DNA of 53,899 bases from Planctomycetota bacterium (GTDB taxonomy: Bacteria; Planctomycetota; Phycisphaerae; UBA1845), in NCBI GenBank assembly GCA_029558835.1, contig JAKQDH010000014.1:1-53899 (forward strand). The letters are read 5' to 3'. The notes under the pieces were generated by a model, which worked only from the letters and a program-made list of their open reading frames with translations, was not told the DNA's origin and did no database searches. Positions 24,913 through 33,492 of this stretch are shown piece after piece; position 1 is the first letter of the stretch, and each line of letters starts with the position of its first letter. A program made the translations under genes and the position numbers.

Positions 24913-25869
24913 TCAGCGCAGCCGCACCAGCAGGCGACGGTCAACGCCCAGGCGATTGAGCACCGGGGCCGCGTCGCGCAGCCAGCGGCAGGCGTCGGTG
25001 TAGTACCCGGCCGTGGGACGCACACCCGGCGCCTCGGTCGCCCAGTAGGCGTTGAACCGGTGCATGAACAGCTCGCGCACGTACTTGCTGAACATGCTGG
25101 CCAGGGCGGTGGAGAAGTGGTGGGCTTCGCCGCCGCAGACGAAGCTCAGCTCCCAGGTTCGCCGCGACCCCCGGAGGCGATAGGCGCTGCGCTCCGGCGA
25201 CTCGTCGAGAACCTGCATCTCGTGACCGGGGAAGCCCGTGGTCAGCGCCTCGCGGTAGTGGGTGCGGCCGCCGAGGCGGTCGGCGTAGATGTACACGGGC
25301 TCCGTCGGGGCGGCCGCCAGGATGCGGGCCACGATGCGCGTGACCGCGATCCACAGCACGACGGCCTTGTTGTGGGTCAGTTCCGTGAGTCGGTTGTAGT
25401 CGCCCTCCAGCAGCGGCTCGCACCAGGCAGCCACTAAGGCTACCTCCTGCGTGGTGCAATTACGGCGCAGGGCGTTGGCGCGCGTGGGGATGTCGCCGCC
25501 GTCGGGCACTACGGGGAGGGGGAAATCCGCTTTGGCATACCACGGATACGCCGGCAGCGCGTCGAGCGAGCCGGGGGCTAGGCGGCGCAGCAGGTCGTGC
25601 CAGGTTCGCGGCTGACCACTGTCGAGCGCGAGCATCCCCAGCACCGTGCGTTCGAGGGGGCCTAAGTCGCCGCCGCGGTAGACGGTCTTGCTGTCCGCGA
25701 CGACCAGCGGTCGGTGGCGTCCGGGGCGCCGGCTGCAGGAGTCCTTCAGGACCTCCCACAGGCAGGCATCGGCGAGGCGATCGGGGACGCGAAAGGCCAC
25801 GCCCGAGACCACCAACGGTCCCAGCAGGGGCCCGAACCCCGCTTCGTCGATGCCGGCGATGATGGTCAT
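24913..25869 (-). CDS. RNase HII-like protein, divergent
   Basis: The 318-residue protein begins GIDEAGFGPLLGPLVVSGV, close to the GIDEAGRGPLAGP signature of RNase HII, with the first catalytic Asp-Glu pair. A further acidic site, VYIYADRLGGRTHY, could be the third catalytic Asp, and a C-terminal MHRFNAYW region follows. It is longer (about 318 vs 200-250) and lacks the Arg of the signature (Phe instead), so it is a divergent branch. Expected role: cutting RNA in RNA-DNA hybrids in the cytoplasm, for example at misincorporated ribonucleotides. Other RNase H genes may exist elsewhere. Confidence 0.7.
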   Translation of the reverse strand: MTIIAGIDEAGFGPLLGPLVVSGVAFRVPDRLADACLWEVLKDSCSRRPGRHRPLVVADSKTVYRGGDLGPLERTVLGMLALDSGQPRTWHDLLRRLAPGSLDALPAYPWYAKADFPLPVVPDGGDIPTRANALRRNCTTQEVALVAAWCEPLLEGDYNRLTELTHNKAVVLWIAVTRIVARILAAAPTEPVYIYADRLGGRTHYREALTTGFPGHEMQVLDESPERSAYRLRGSRRTWELSFVCGGEAHHFSTALASMFSKYVRELFMHRFNAYWATEAPGVRPTAGYYTDACRWLRDAAPVLNRLGVDRRLLVRLR

Positions 25870-26392
25870 GACGTGTCCTGTGTGCGCCGCCGGGAGCGCT
25901 CACGCGTCCGCCGGGCCCGCGCGGGCCGTGCCGGCAGTCGTTTCGAGCCGCTCAAACCGCCGTAGCTTACGCCCACTGGTACCGGACAGCCAAGCCGGCC
26001 ACAGGCGGGACACCCGTGCGTGTTTAGCGTGGGTGCCATGCCCTCACCCGCCGCCGGCGGGGGTGGGCATGTGCTGCGGCACGCAGAGGCGTGCTTACCC
26101 GCGACCGGAGTCGCGGGTAAGCACGGCACCCACAACGCCAAGACGCTAAACACCTACGGACGCCGGTGACTACCGGGCGACCCAGGGGGAGGTGTGACGC
26201 AACGGCGGGGCGGTGGGTGGGGCGGCGGCGGGTTATCGCACCCGCGCCGGCTCTCCGGCCCAGAGCAGGGGGCCAATGTCCCAGAACCCCGACCTGCTGG
26301 TCGCGTGAAGCCGACGTGTCCAATGCGTCGTCCGGGTATCCGATACACCTGGAAACGTCGGGGCGCCGGCCCGTCCTACAGTGAGGCCCTGC
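25870..26392. repeat. Intergenic region holding a MITE-like element
   Basis: This is the divergent space between the RNase HII-like gene and the ExeA-like gene. Apart from the repeat at 26020-26153 there is a degenerate GGCGGGACACCCGTG palindrome near 26005 and GC-rich sequence without coding pattern. Promoters for both flanking genes must be here, but no clear sigma-70 pair is visible. Confidence 0.4.
26020..26153 (+). repeat. MITE-like 135-bp element, copy 2
   Basis: The ends are GTGTTTAGCG and CGCTAAACAC, exactly as in copy 1. The central hairpin is TTACCCGCGAC...GTCGCGGGTAA: the third base pair changed from T-A to A-T relative to copy 1 on both arms, so pairing is kept. The other hairpin, GCCCTCACCCGCC/GGCGGGGGTGGGC, also changed in step. 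No target duplication is obvious. Confidence 0.75.
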
Positions 26393-29335
26393 TTGTACGC
26401 CAGCTTCTTCCATTTGGCGGCGATGCCGTTCGAGAACACGCCCGATCCGCGCTTCTTTTTCACCACGGCCGAGCATGAAGAAGCGCTGGCGGCCCTGCGC
26501 TACGGCGTGACGCAGCGGCGCGGGATCACGCTGGTCACTGGCGCGCCGGGGAGCGGCAAGACGCTGCTGGGCCGTCTACTGATGGAGAACCTGGGTGACC
26601 AAGCTCAGGCAGCCGCCATCGTCCACACGCCGCAGGATCCCCAGGACCTGCTGACTTCGCTGTGTCGCGAGCTCGGCGTTCGTTGCCGGGCGTCGCACTC
26701 GACGGGGGAGTTGGTTGCCCGCCTGGAGGCGTTCCTGCTGGAGCGTCACGATGAGCGGGTAATCTGCGTGGCGATCGTGGACGAGGCCCAGAATCTGTCC
26801 GTGGAGCTGCTCGAACACCTGCGCATGCTGGCGAACCTGGAGGTGGACGAGGCCAAGCTGCTTCAAGTCGTGTTGCTCGCCCAACCGGAATTGACCGAAA
26901 CGCTGCGCACCGGGCGACTGGACCAGTTCCGGCAGCGCATCTTCTGCGCGCGGGAACTGGGCCCGCTGGCGCGGGACCAGACACGCAACTACCTGCGGCA
27001 CCGGCTGAAGGTGGCCGGGGCGGGCGACCTCGAACTCTTCAACGACGAGGCCGTCGATCTCATTCACGACCAGGCCCGCGGGCTGCCGCGGATGATCAAC
27101 CAGATCGCAGACAACGCCCTGCTGGTGGCCTTCGGCGCGGGTCGGCCACGCGTGGACCGCCAGACGGTGGCGGAGAGCCTTGACCAGATGATGCGGGTGC
27201 AGGTGGCGTCCGCGCCCTCGGCGCCGACGGCGCTTCCGGCGCCTGTGGCTCATCAGACGGCCGGGGTCGGAGTGCCGGCCGCGGGCACCACGGCCGACAC
27301 CGCAGTGCCGCAAGCGCTGACCGTGGGCGTGCTCTCCGCGTGCCAGGCGGCCGTGCGCGAGGCGGAAGACCGCGCGCGGAACCTGCGCGAGCTGGATCGG
27401 GACGCCGGGCGCCGCTTGGGCGAGCTGTCACAGGCCGCCAGCGGGGCCGACACCACTGCACACCGCCTGGAGGCCGTTCGACAGGACGCGGAGACGGCCG
27501 TCCGGCAGATTTGCACGCGTTCGGCGGAACTGACGGCCCTGCTGGAACGGAGCGCCACTTCGATCACCGAGCTTCAGGCAACGCTGTCGCAGTTCCACAG
27601 CGAACAGGCAGCAGGCGAGCAGGCGTGGGCGGACAGCCGTCGAGCCGCCGTCGAGCAGTTCCGCGAGGAGACGGCCGCGGCCGGGGACGCCGCGGAGAAA
27701 CTGAACGACGCCTGTCAGCGGGCGCTAACCGCCCGGGGCGAGGTCCAGGACCGGATCGAGGCCGCCGCTGCGCAGGTGCGGGAACTCGCGGAACGGTCCA
27801 CCCGCTTGCAACAGGCGACGCAACAAGCCGAGGAGCTTGGAGAGCGAATCGACCAAGCAGCCGAGCAGGCCGATGCGGCCGCGCACCGGGCCGAGCGAAC
27901 AGCCACTCACGCGGAGCAGGCAGCCACTCAGGCGGAGCAGGCGGTACCGCAGGTCGGGCAAGCCATCGAGCGGGCAGACCTAGCGGCGCAGCACCTGGCG
28001 CGTTGCGCCGCCGAGGCCCAGGCAGCCGCGCGGCGGACCGAGGAACACGAGAGCAGCCTGCGGACGGCCTGCGGGCAAGCCCAGGAGGCGGAGGCACGCC
28101 TGCTGGAGCAGGCCGGCAAGCTGACGCAGCAGACTGCGGAAGCCGACCGGCACGGTCGGGAGCTGCGCGAGGCGCTGCACGAGACGACTGCCGCCCGCGA
28201 GGCCTGCCAGGAAGCGGCCCGGCTGGTGAAAGACCGCTGCCGCAACGCCCAACGACAGGCAGCCCAACTGCACGAGGCAGCCCAGGAGGCGGGCGAGCGC
28301 GTACAGCATTTGGAGACCGCCGCGCAGCAGGCTGCCGCGGCCCAGCAGCGGTGGGCGGCCGGCAGCGCGCAGCTTCTCGAACACGTAGCTCAGCTTGACG
28401 TTCGCCTCGAAGGGGCCGGACAGTGGCTCGAACGGATGGAGACAGCCCAGAGGAAGAGTGAGGCCCGGACCGAGCGGCTCTCCGAACTCTGCCAGCAGGC
28501 GAGCAGCGGGGAACGAGACCTCAATACTGTTCTCGAACGGCTCGAACGGCAGGTGGTTGCCGCCGACGCTCGGCAGGAGACCCTCGCTGAGCAGGTACGG
28601 CAGGGCGTCCAGGGTACGCGCGATCTGCATGCGCTGCTGAGCCGGATGGAACAAGCGACGCGGCAGGGTGCAAGCGTGCAGACGGCTTTGGAATCCCGTC
28701 TGGACGACGCGGAGCGCCGCGCGGAGCGTCTCGAACACGCTCAGACAGAAGCCGAAGCGGGCGCCCGGGCGGTGGACGCGGCCGCGGCGACCGCCCGGCC
28801 GGTCGCCGACCAGCTCGTCCGTTTCCAGGAACAGCTCGGCGCTGAACAGCAGGCACTGAACGACAGCCTGACCCGCGCCGACGCCCTGCGGAGCGACCTT
28901 GCCCGACGGCAGGAGACCCTGACGGAAGTCGTGGGGCAGGGGCAATCCGCGTTGTCCGCCACGCGGGAGCTGGCGGCCACGGTGAGCGCCGAGCGGGCCC
29001 GCGTCGAGGCGCTTATGGAGCACGTCAAGCGGGTGAGCACCTGGCTGGCCGACGCCGGCGAGACCATCCTGCGTCAGGCCGAGCGTGCCATCCTGCGGAC
29101 GGAAGAGGCCCGTCAGATGTTGCTGGCGACGGTGCAGGAGGCAGACGAGTGGCGTGCGCGTGCCCGGGCGCAGGTTCGCTCCTCGACCCAACAGAGCGCC
29201 GCCAGCGCCCTCGAGGCGGCCGAGTTGCCGCAACTGGCCCAAGTCCTGCGTCGGATCGCCGGCGACGAGGTATCGCTGAGTACACCGGAAGACATCCGTG
29301 CCCCGGACTCCAGCCATGCACAGGAGCCGGTCTGA
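26393..29335 (+). CDS. ExeA/GspA-type AAA ATPase fused to a long coiled coil
   Basis: Residues 1-270 match the ExeA/GspA-type AAA ATPase: YASFFHLAAMPFENTPDPRF, Walker A TGAPGSGKT, Walker B AIVDEAQNL, and QPELTETLR...FRQRI as sensor region. From about 330 to 980 the protein is an Ala/Gln/Glu/Arg-rich coiled coil without further domains. ExeA proteins help to place secretion channels through the cell wall; the coiled coil is unlike standard members, which end in a peptidoglycan-binding domain. TTG 26393 is chosen because GTGAGG lies 6 bases upstream and the family N-terminus starts there; GTG 26381 is the alternative. The next gene, a membrane protein at 29445, follows closely. Confidence 0.75.
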   Translation: MYASFFHLAAMPFENTPDPRFFFTTAEHEEALAALRYGVTQRRGITLVTGAPGSGKTLLGRLLMENLGDQAQAAAIVHTPQDPQDLLTSLCRELGVRCRASHSTGELVARLEAFLLERHDERVICVAIVDEAQNLSVELLEHLRMLANLEVDEAKLLQVVLLAQPELTETLRTGRLDQFRQRIFCARELGPLARDQTRNYLRHRLKVAGAGDLELFNDEAVDLIHDQARGLPRMINQIADNALLVAFGAGRPRVDRQTVAESLDQMMRVQVASAPSAPTALPAPVAHQTAGVGVPAAGTTADTAVPQALTVGVLSACQAAVREAEDRARNLRELDRDAGRRLGELSQAASGADTTAHRLEAVRQDAETAVRQICTRSAELTALLERSATSITELQATLSQFHSEQAAGEQAWADSRRAAVEQFREETAAAGDAAEKLNDACQRALTARGEVQDRIEAAAAQVRELAERSTRLQQATQQAEELGERIDQAAEQADAAAHRAERTATHAEQAATQAEQAVPQVGQAIERADLAAQHLARCAAEAQAAARRTEEHESSLRTACGQAQEAEARLLEQAGKLTQQTAEADRHGRELREALHETTAAREACQEAARLVKDRCRNAQRQAAQLHEAAQEAGERVQHLETAAQQAAAAQQRWAAGSAQLLEHVAQLDVRLEGAGQWLERMETAQRKSEARTERLSELCQQASSGERDLNTVLERLERQVVAADARQETLAEQVRQGVQGTRDLHALLSRMEQATRQGASVQTALESRLDDAERRAERLEHAQTEAEAGARAVDAAAATARPVADQLVRFQEQLGAEQQALNDSLTRADALRSDLARRQETLTEVVGQGQSALSATRELAATVSAERARVEALMEHVKRVSTWLADAGETILRQAERAILRTEEARQMLLATVQEADEWRARARAQVRSSTQQSAASALEAAELPQLAQVLRRIAGDEVSLSTPEDIRAPDSSHAQEPV

Positions 29336-29444
29336 GCACCGCTCCGGACGGCAACGTCACCATCACTCGGCGCCAGTTCCGCGCGGTGCCGGCCACCATC
29401 GGTCTCATCACCGTCCGCGTCGTCCCTCGCCCGACGAGGGCAAA

Positions 29445-30074
29445 GTGGTGGCGGTGCTGTCGCTGGCGCTGCTGAGCGTGGCGCTGCTGACGTTCCTGCT
29501 GGTGTTCACGCTGTTCATGGGGCGGATCGGCAACTACGCGTTGCTGGTTTTCGCGCCCGTCGCCGTTCTGGCCGTGCTGGTGAGCGTCAGCTCCGGCCGG
29601 GCGGCCGGACGCAAGCGCGAGCGTGCCCAAGCCGCGCCCGGTCATGCCCCTGAGGCGCCGCTGGGCGGCGTATGGGAAGGCACCGCGCGCCTGTGGCCGG
29701 GCACGCCGGACAAGGTGCTACGCCTGCTGCCGGTCCGCATGCGTCTGGGCGGCCGGCCGCTCGAAGCAGAGCTGCTGCCTTGCGTCGGCCGCCAGGACCG
29801 TGAACACATCACCGCCATCGACCTGCTCGAATACGACCCGACGCACCGCCACCTAAACTTGAGTGTCACGGTGGATCAGTTCGACCACCACGAGACCTTC
29901 ACCGCCCGCCTGCGCCGCCCCGCCGGTGCCCCCGGCGTCCTCGTTCCCGACGACGACACCGAACTGTTCACGCTCGAGCTGCACCGTCTGCCGACACGAA
30001 CGACCCGGCGGACGGGTGCACCACGGAGACACGGGGGACACGGAGAGGACGGAGTCTGTTCCGGTGATCTTTGA
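29445..30074 (+). CDS. Membrane protein of unknown function
   Basis: The 209-residue protein has two membrane helices close to the N-terminus (VLSLALLSVALLTFLLVFTL and YALLVFAPVAVLAVLVSV). A soluble domain rich in beta strands follows, with LWPGTPDKVLRLLPVRMRLG and ITAIDLLEYDPTHRHLNL. GTG 29445 is chosen because GAGGG is just upstream; GTG 29448 is nearly equal. The last 20 residues run into a GGAGACACGGGGGACACGGAGAGG-like repeat and look acquired. I do not recognise the family. It lies 110 bases after the ExeA-like gene, same strand, so shared transcription is possible. Confidence 0.55.
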   Translation: MVAVLSLALLSVALLTFLLVFTLFMGRIGNYALLVFAPVAVLAVLVSVSSGRAAGRKRERAQAAPGHAPEAPLGGVWEGTARLWPGTPDKVLRLLPVRMRLGGRPLEAELLPCVGRQDREHITAIDLLEYDPTHRHLNLSVTVDQFDHHETFTARLRRPAGAPGVLVPDDDTELFTLELHRLPTRTTRRTGAPRRHGGHGEDGVCSGDL

Positions 30075-30448
30075 GTGGGCCGGAGCAGGCGGCGCTCGTG
30101 TCGCGGCGACCTTGGGCAAGGCGCGCCAGGAGTCTGCGATACAACGGCTCTCTCACGAGCAGACGGCAACGGGAAGCAGGCCCGCAGCGTCGTAACGCTC
30201 CCCCTCACCCTGCCCTCTCGCCCAAGGGGTCAGGTTGGACGCTCCAAGCCGGCTCCCTCTCCGGTCCGTGTCCTCGGTCGCTCCGTGGTGCCTCACCCCC
30301 GACGGCCCTCGCTCGTCCTCCGGACGAAAGAAGAGAAAGGCAGCGGTGCAGCCCCCAGGGCCTGGAAGGCCCTGGCAACGCTCGCGCGCCCTCCGGGCGG
30401 AAGAAGACGCTCACCCTGTGAAGCGAAGCACTCTCCTTCGCACGCGCG
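30075..30448. repeat. Intergenic region, repeat family shared with 45840-45940
   Basis: No gene is present between these convergent genes. The stretch near 30316-30410 (GACGAAAGAAGAGAAAGGCAG, CAGGGCCTGGAAGGCCCTGG, CCTCCGGGCGGAAGAAG) recurs near 45850-45935. The CAGGGCCTGGAAGGCCCTGG unit is a near-palindrome that can form a hairpin. A CCCTCACCCTGCCCTCTCG segment near 30204 belongs to the palindromic family at 2935, 46535 and 51999. Confidence 0.6.
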
Positions 30449-31696
30449 TCACACCTTGCGCAGCAGGTGGCCAAGCTTCTCTTTCTTCGTCTTCAGGTAG
30501 AAGCTGTTGGCTTCATTGGGTGGGATCTCAAGAGGAATCTGCTCGACGATCTTGACGCCGTAGACTTCGAGCCGGCTGACCTTCTTGGGGTTGTTGGTGA
30601 GGATGCGCAGTTGCCGCAGGCCCAGGTCGCGGATGATCTGGGCGCCGACGCCGTAGTCGCGCCGGTCGGCGGGCAGGCCCAGGTGTTCGTTGGCCTCGAC
30701 GGTGTCCAACCCCTGGTCCTGCAAGTGATACGCGCGCAGCTTGTCGCGCAGGCCGATGCCGCGCCCTTCCTGGCGCAGATAGAGGACCGCGCCCTTGCCG
30801 ACCTGCTGGATCATCTGCATCGACACGTCGAGCTGCTCGGCGCAATCACAGCGGATCGAGTGAAACACGTGTCCCGTCATGCACTCCGACTCGACGCGGA
30901 CCAGCACCGGCTCCTCGTGGACGAGAGACTGACCGGCAGTATCCAACTCACCCACGCCGCCGCAGCACAGGGCCAGGTGCGGTTCCGCGTCCACCGGGCA
31001 GTGGTAGGAGATCAGCGTGAACTCCCCGAAACGCGTGGGCAAGCGCGTGGTCGCACCGCGGGTCACGAATGACTCCCGTCGCATGCGATACTCGATGACG
31101 TCGGCCACAGTGTACATGCGCAGGCCGTGCTGGGCGCAGAAGCGGGCCAGATCGGGCACCCGGGCCATGGTGCCGTCGTCGTTCATGATCTCGATCAGGG
31201 CGGCCGCGGGCTGCAGCCCGGCCAGCCGCGCCAGATCGACCGAACCCTCCGTCTGCCCCGCCCGCACGAGCACGCCGCCGTCCACGGCCATCAGGGGGTT
31301 GATGTGTCCGGGGCGGGTCAGGTCTCCGGGGCGGGTGCCCTCGGCGCAGGCGACCTCGATCGTCTTCGCCCGGTCAAACGTGGACACGCCGGTGCTCGTT
31401 CCGAAGCGGCAGTGGGCGTCGATCGTGACGGTGAACGCGGTCCCGAAGCGCGTCGTATTGACGGGCGTCTGCAACTGCAAGTTGAGCTCCTCGCAGCGCC
31501 CGCGCGTCAGGGCCAGGCAGAGCACGCCCCGCCCGTGCTTGAGCATGAAGTTGATGGCCTCGGGGGTGACCTTCTCGGCGGCCATCACCAGGTCGCCCTC
31601 ATTCTCGCGATTCTCGTCATCGACCAGGACGACGTGCCGCCCCGCCCGCAGGTCGTCCAGCGCTTGTTCCACCGGTGCAAAGGGTCCGTGTTGCAT
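30449..31696 (-). CDS. ribBA: Bifunctional DHBP synthase / GTP cyclohydrolase II
   Basis: The 415-residue protein fuses the first two enzymes of riboflavin synthesis. Residues 1-205 are DHBP synthase (ribulose-5-phosphate to dihydroxybutanone phosphate) with VDDENRENEGDL and RPGH. Residues 206-415 are GTP cyclohydrolase II with the zinc Cys set ESECMTGHVFHSIRCDC, LRQEGRGIGL and RILTNNPKK. In the RibB half the usual metal-binding GHTEA is GQTEG: Gln148 stands where E. coli RibB has a metal-ligand His. This may be a lineage variant or reduced activity. Its ATG (31696) is nine bases after the stop of pgsA, so they are probably co-transcribed. Confidence 0.92.
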   Translation of the reverse strand: MQHGPFAPVEQALDDLRAGRHVVLVDDENRENEGDLVMAAEKVTPEAINFMLKHGRGVLCLALTRGRCEELNLQLQTPVNTTRFGTAFTVTIDAHCRFGTSTGVSTFDRAKTIEVACAEGTRPGDLTRPGHINPLMAVDGGVLVRAGQTEGSVDLARLAGLQPAAALIEIMNDDGTMARVPDLARFCAQHGLRMYTVADVIEYRMRRESFVTRGATTRLPTRFGEFTLISYHCPVDAEPHLALCCGGVGELDTAGQSLVHEEPVLVRVESECMTGHVFHSIRCDCAEQLDVSMQMIQQVGKGAVLYLRQEGRGIGLRDKLRAYHLQDQGLDTVEANEHLGLPADRRDYGVGAQIIRDLGLRQLRILTNNPKKVSRLEVYGVKIVEQIPLEIPPNEANSFYLKTKKEKLGHLLRKV

Positions 31697-31705
31697 GGAT
31701 TTCCG

Positions 31706-32299
31706 TCATTTCCCCGCCGGCGGCGTCGTCGCGGCAAACCGGGTCCCCAGCCGCAGGTAGTCCAGGGTCGCCACCACCGCCAGCGTGCTCGCCAGCCAGT
31801 ACAAAGGCACCAGGCAGCACTGCAAGACCGGTGCCAGGTCCGGCGCCAGCAGCGTCCAGCCGACCATTACCAATTGTACCAAGGTACACAGCTTGCCCCA
31901 AATCCGCGGCCGGATCAGGAACCGGTTGGTCGCCAGGTAGACGACCGCGAAGCCCAGCACGACCAGAATGTCCTTGCTGACGGCGATCACCGGCACCCAA
32001 CTCGGCAGCCGGAAACCGCGGACCGAGCCCTCTTCCGTCGCCAGGATGACCACCGCACAGATGACCAGCAGCTTGTCGGCGATGGGGTCCAGGAAACGGC
32101 CCAGCGGCGTCTCCTCCTTCAGCCACCGGGCCAGGAAGCCGTCCACCGCGTCGCTGACGCCCATGAGTACGAACAGCACCAGCGTCACGTATCGAATGCC
32201 GGGCCAGCCCATGTTCAGGTTCAGCAGGCAGATCACCAGCGGCACCACCAGCAGAATCCGGGCGAGTGTGACGCGATTGGGCCAGTTGAGCCAACTCAT
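31706..32299 (-). CDS. pgsA: CDP-diacylglycerol-glycerol-3-phosphate 3-phosphatidyltransferase
   Basis: This 197-residue membrane enzyme has the CDP-alcohol phosphatidyltransferase motif D-G-x2-A-R-x8-G-x3-D-x3-D, seen as SDAVDGFLARW and LGRFLDPIADK. PgsA joins CDP-diacylglycerol and glycerol-3-phosphate in the inner membrane on the way to phosphatidylglycerol. Length and the N-terminal LNWPNRVTLARIL fit PgsA better than phosphatidylserine synthase. ATG 32299 is used with AAGGAAGG upstream; a longer frame to 32347 lies in the MITE-like repeat. It is followed after nine bases by ribBA. Confidence 0.88.
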   Translation of the reverse strand: MSWLNWPNRVTLARILLVVPLVICLLNLNMGWPGIRYVTLVLFVLMGVSDAVDGFLARWLKEETPLGRFLDPIADKLLVICAVVILATEEGSVRGFRLPSWVPVIAVSKDILVVLGFAVVYLATNRFLIRPRIWGKLCTLVQLVMVGWTLLAPDLAPVLQCCLVPLYWLASTLAVVATLDYLRLGTRFAATTPPAGK

Positions 32300-32336
32300 G
32301 GCACCTTCCTTTTCCTGGGGTGGCGACCCGCACGCC

Positions 32337-32449
32337 GGGGGTGCCATGCTTTCCCGCGACAGCAGTCGCGGGTAAGCATGCTCTGGTGTCCGACCACATG
32401 CCCACCCCCGCCCGTGGCGGGTGAGGGCATGGCACCCACGCTCAGCACA
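32337..32449 (-). repeat. MITE-like element, degenerate copy 3 (inverted)
   Basis: This is the reverse orientation of copies 1 and 2. The right end is GGCACCCACGCTCAGCAC (GTGCTGAGCG inverted, vs GTGTTTAGCG). The hairpin CCCGCGAC...GTCGCGGG is kept but its outermost pairs (TTTCCC vs GGGTAA) no longer match fully. The left outer end is shortened. It lies directly upstream of pgsA. Confidence 0.65.
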
Positions 32450-32482
32450 TCCGTACGGCGCCCACTTCGCCAGCGCACCTGT

Positions 32483-33484
32483 TCACGCCACGGTCAGCAC
32501 GGCCGCCCCGCTGAGGGCGCTGGTCTTGACCGCCAGCAACGCCTCGTTCGCCTGTTCCAATGCAAACGCGGTGACCTCGGTTCGGATCGGGACGCCGGCG
32601 GCCAGGGCGAGCAGTCCCTCACCGTCCCGGCGCGTGGCGTTGGCCACGCTGCGCAGCACGTTCTCCCGATACAGGTGGCGAGCGTAGTCCAGCGGCGGGA
32701 TCTCGCTCATGTGAATGCCCGCCAGGGCCAGGGTGCCGCCGGGTGCCAGCAACGCGAGCGCCTCCGGAACAAGCTGCCCGGCCGGGGCGAACATGATCGA
32801 GGCGTGCATCTTCGCCCCGGGGTCATCCCGGCTGGTGCCGGCCCAGGCCGCGCCCAGCTTCCGTGCCAGCACCTGGTTGCCGGCGCTGCGCGTGAACACA
32901 TACACTTCGCAACCCCAATGTCGCGCGACCTGGATCGCCACGTGGGCGGAGGCGCCGAAACCGTACAAACCCAGGCGTTGCCCGCCCTGGATGCCGCTGA
33001 GACGCAGGGCGCGATAGCCGATGATCCCGCCGCACAGCAGCGGGGCAGCCTGGAGGTCCGGGAAACTCGCCGGGATTCGATACGCAAACGCCGCCGGCAC
33101 GCATACGTACTGGGCGTATCCGCCGTCGACGCTCCAGCCGGTGAACCGCGCCGACGGACAGAGGTTCTCCCGCTCGCTGTGACAGTACGCGCACGTTCCG
33201 CAGGTCTCCTGCAGCCAGGCGATGCCCACGCGCTCGCCCACGCGGACGTCATGCACCTGCGGACCGCGGTCCACGACCGGTCCGACCGCCTGATGCCCAG
33301 GAATGACCGGCAGCCGGGGCAGGGGCAAGTCACCCTCCGCCTCGTGCAGGTCGGTATGACACACACCGCAGACGCTCACGCGCACCAGCAGGTCAGCCGG
33401 CCCGGGCACCGGCAGCGGCGCGTCGACAAGCTGCAGCGGACGCTGCGCAATCGGCCCGGGTTTCGTCAGTTGCATGGCCAGCAT
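32483..33484 (-). CDS. Zinc-dependent alcohol dehydrogenase family protein
   Basis: This 333-residue medium-chain dehydrogenase has VCGVCHTDLHEAEGD and PVIPGHQAVG (catalytic zinc: Cys, His) and a four-Cys structural zinc loop CGTCAYCHSERENLCP. The NAD(P) domain has LYGFGASAHVAIQ in place of the strict GxGxxG. It oxidises alcohols or reduces aldehydes; the exact substrate is unknown. ATG 33484 is chosen because AGGGG lies 7 bases upstream. The ABC exporter gene stops at 33493, 8 bases before this start, so the two genes are likely in one operon. Confidence 0.88.
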   Translation of the reverse strand: MLAMQLTKPGPIAQRPLQLVDAPLPVPGPADLLVRVSVCGVCHTDLHEAEGDLPLPRLPVIPGHQAVGPVVDRGPQVHDVRVGERVGIAWLQETCGTCAYCHSERENLCPSARFTGWSVDGGYAQYVCVPAAFAYRIPASFPDLQAAPLLCGGIIGYRALRLSGIQGGQRLGLYGFGASAHVAIQVARHWGCEVYVFTRSAGNQVLARKLGAAWAGTSRDDPGAKMHASIMFAPAGQLVPEALALLAPGGTLALAGIHMSEIPPLDYARHLYRENVLRSVANATRRDGEGLLALAAGVPIRTEVTAFALEQANEALLAVKTSALSGAAVLTVA

Positions 33485-33492
33485 GGGTGCCC

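Noticed and set aside
26233..26466. Minus-strand 77-residue frame before the ExeA-like gene
   Set aside because: It overlaps the start of the ExeA-like gene on the other strand and has no recognisable features.
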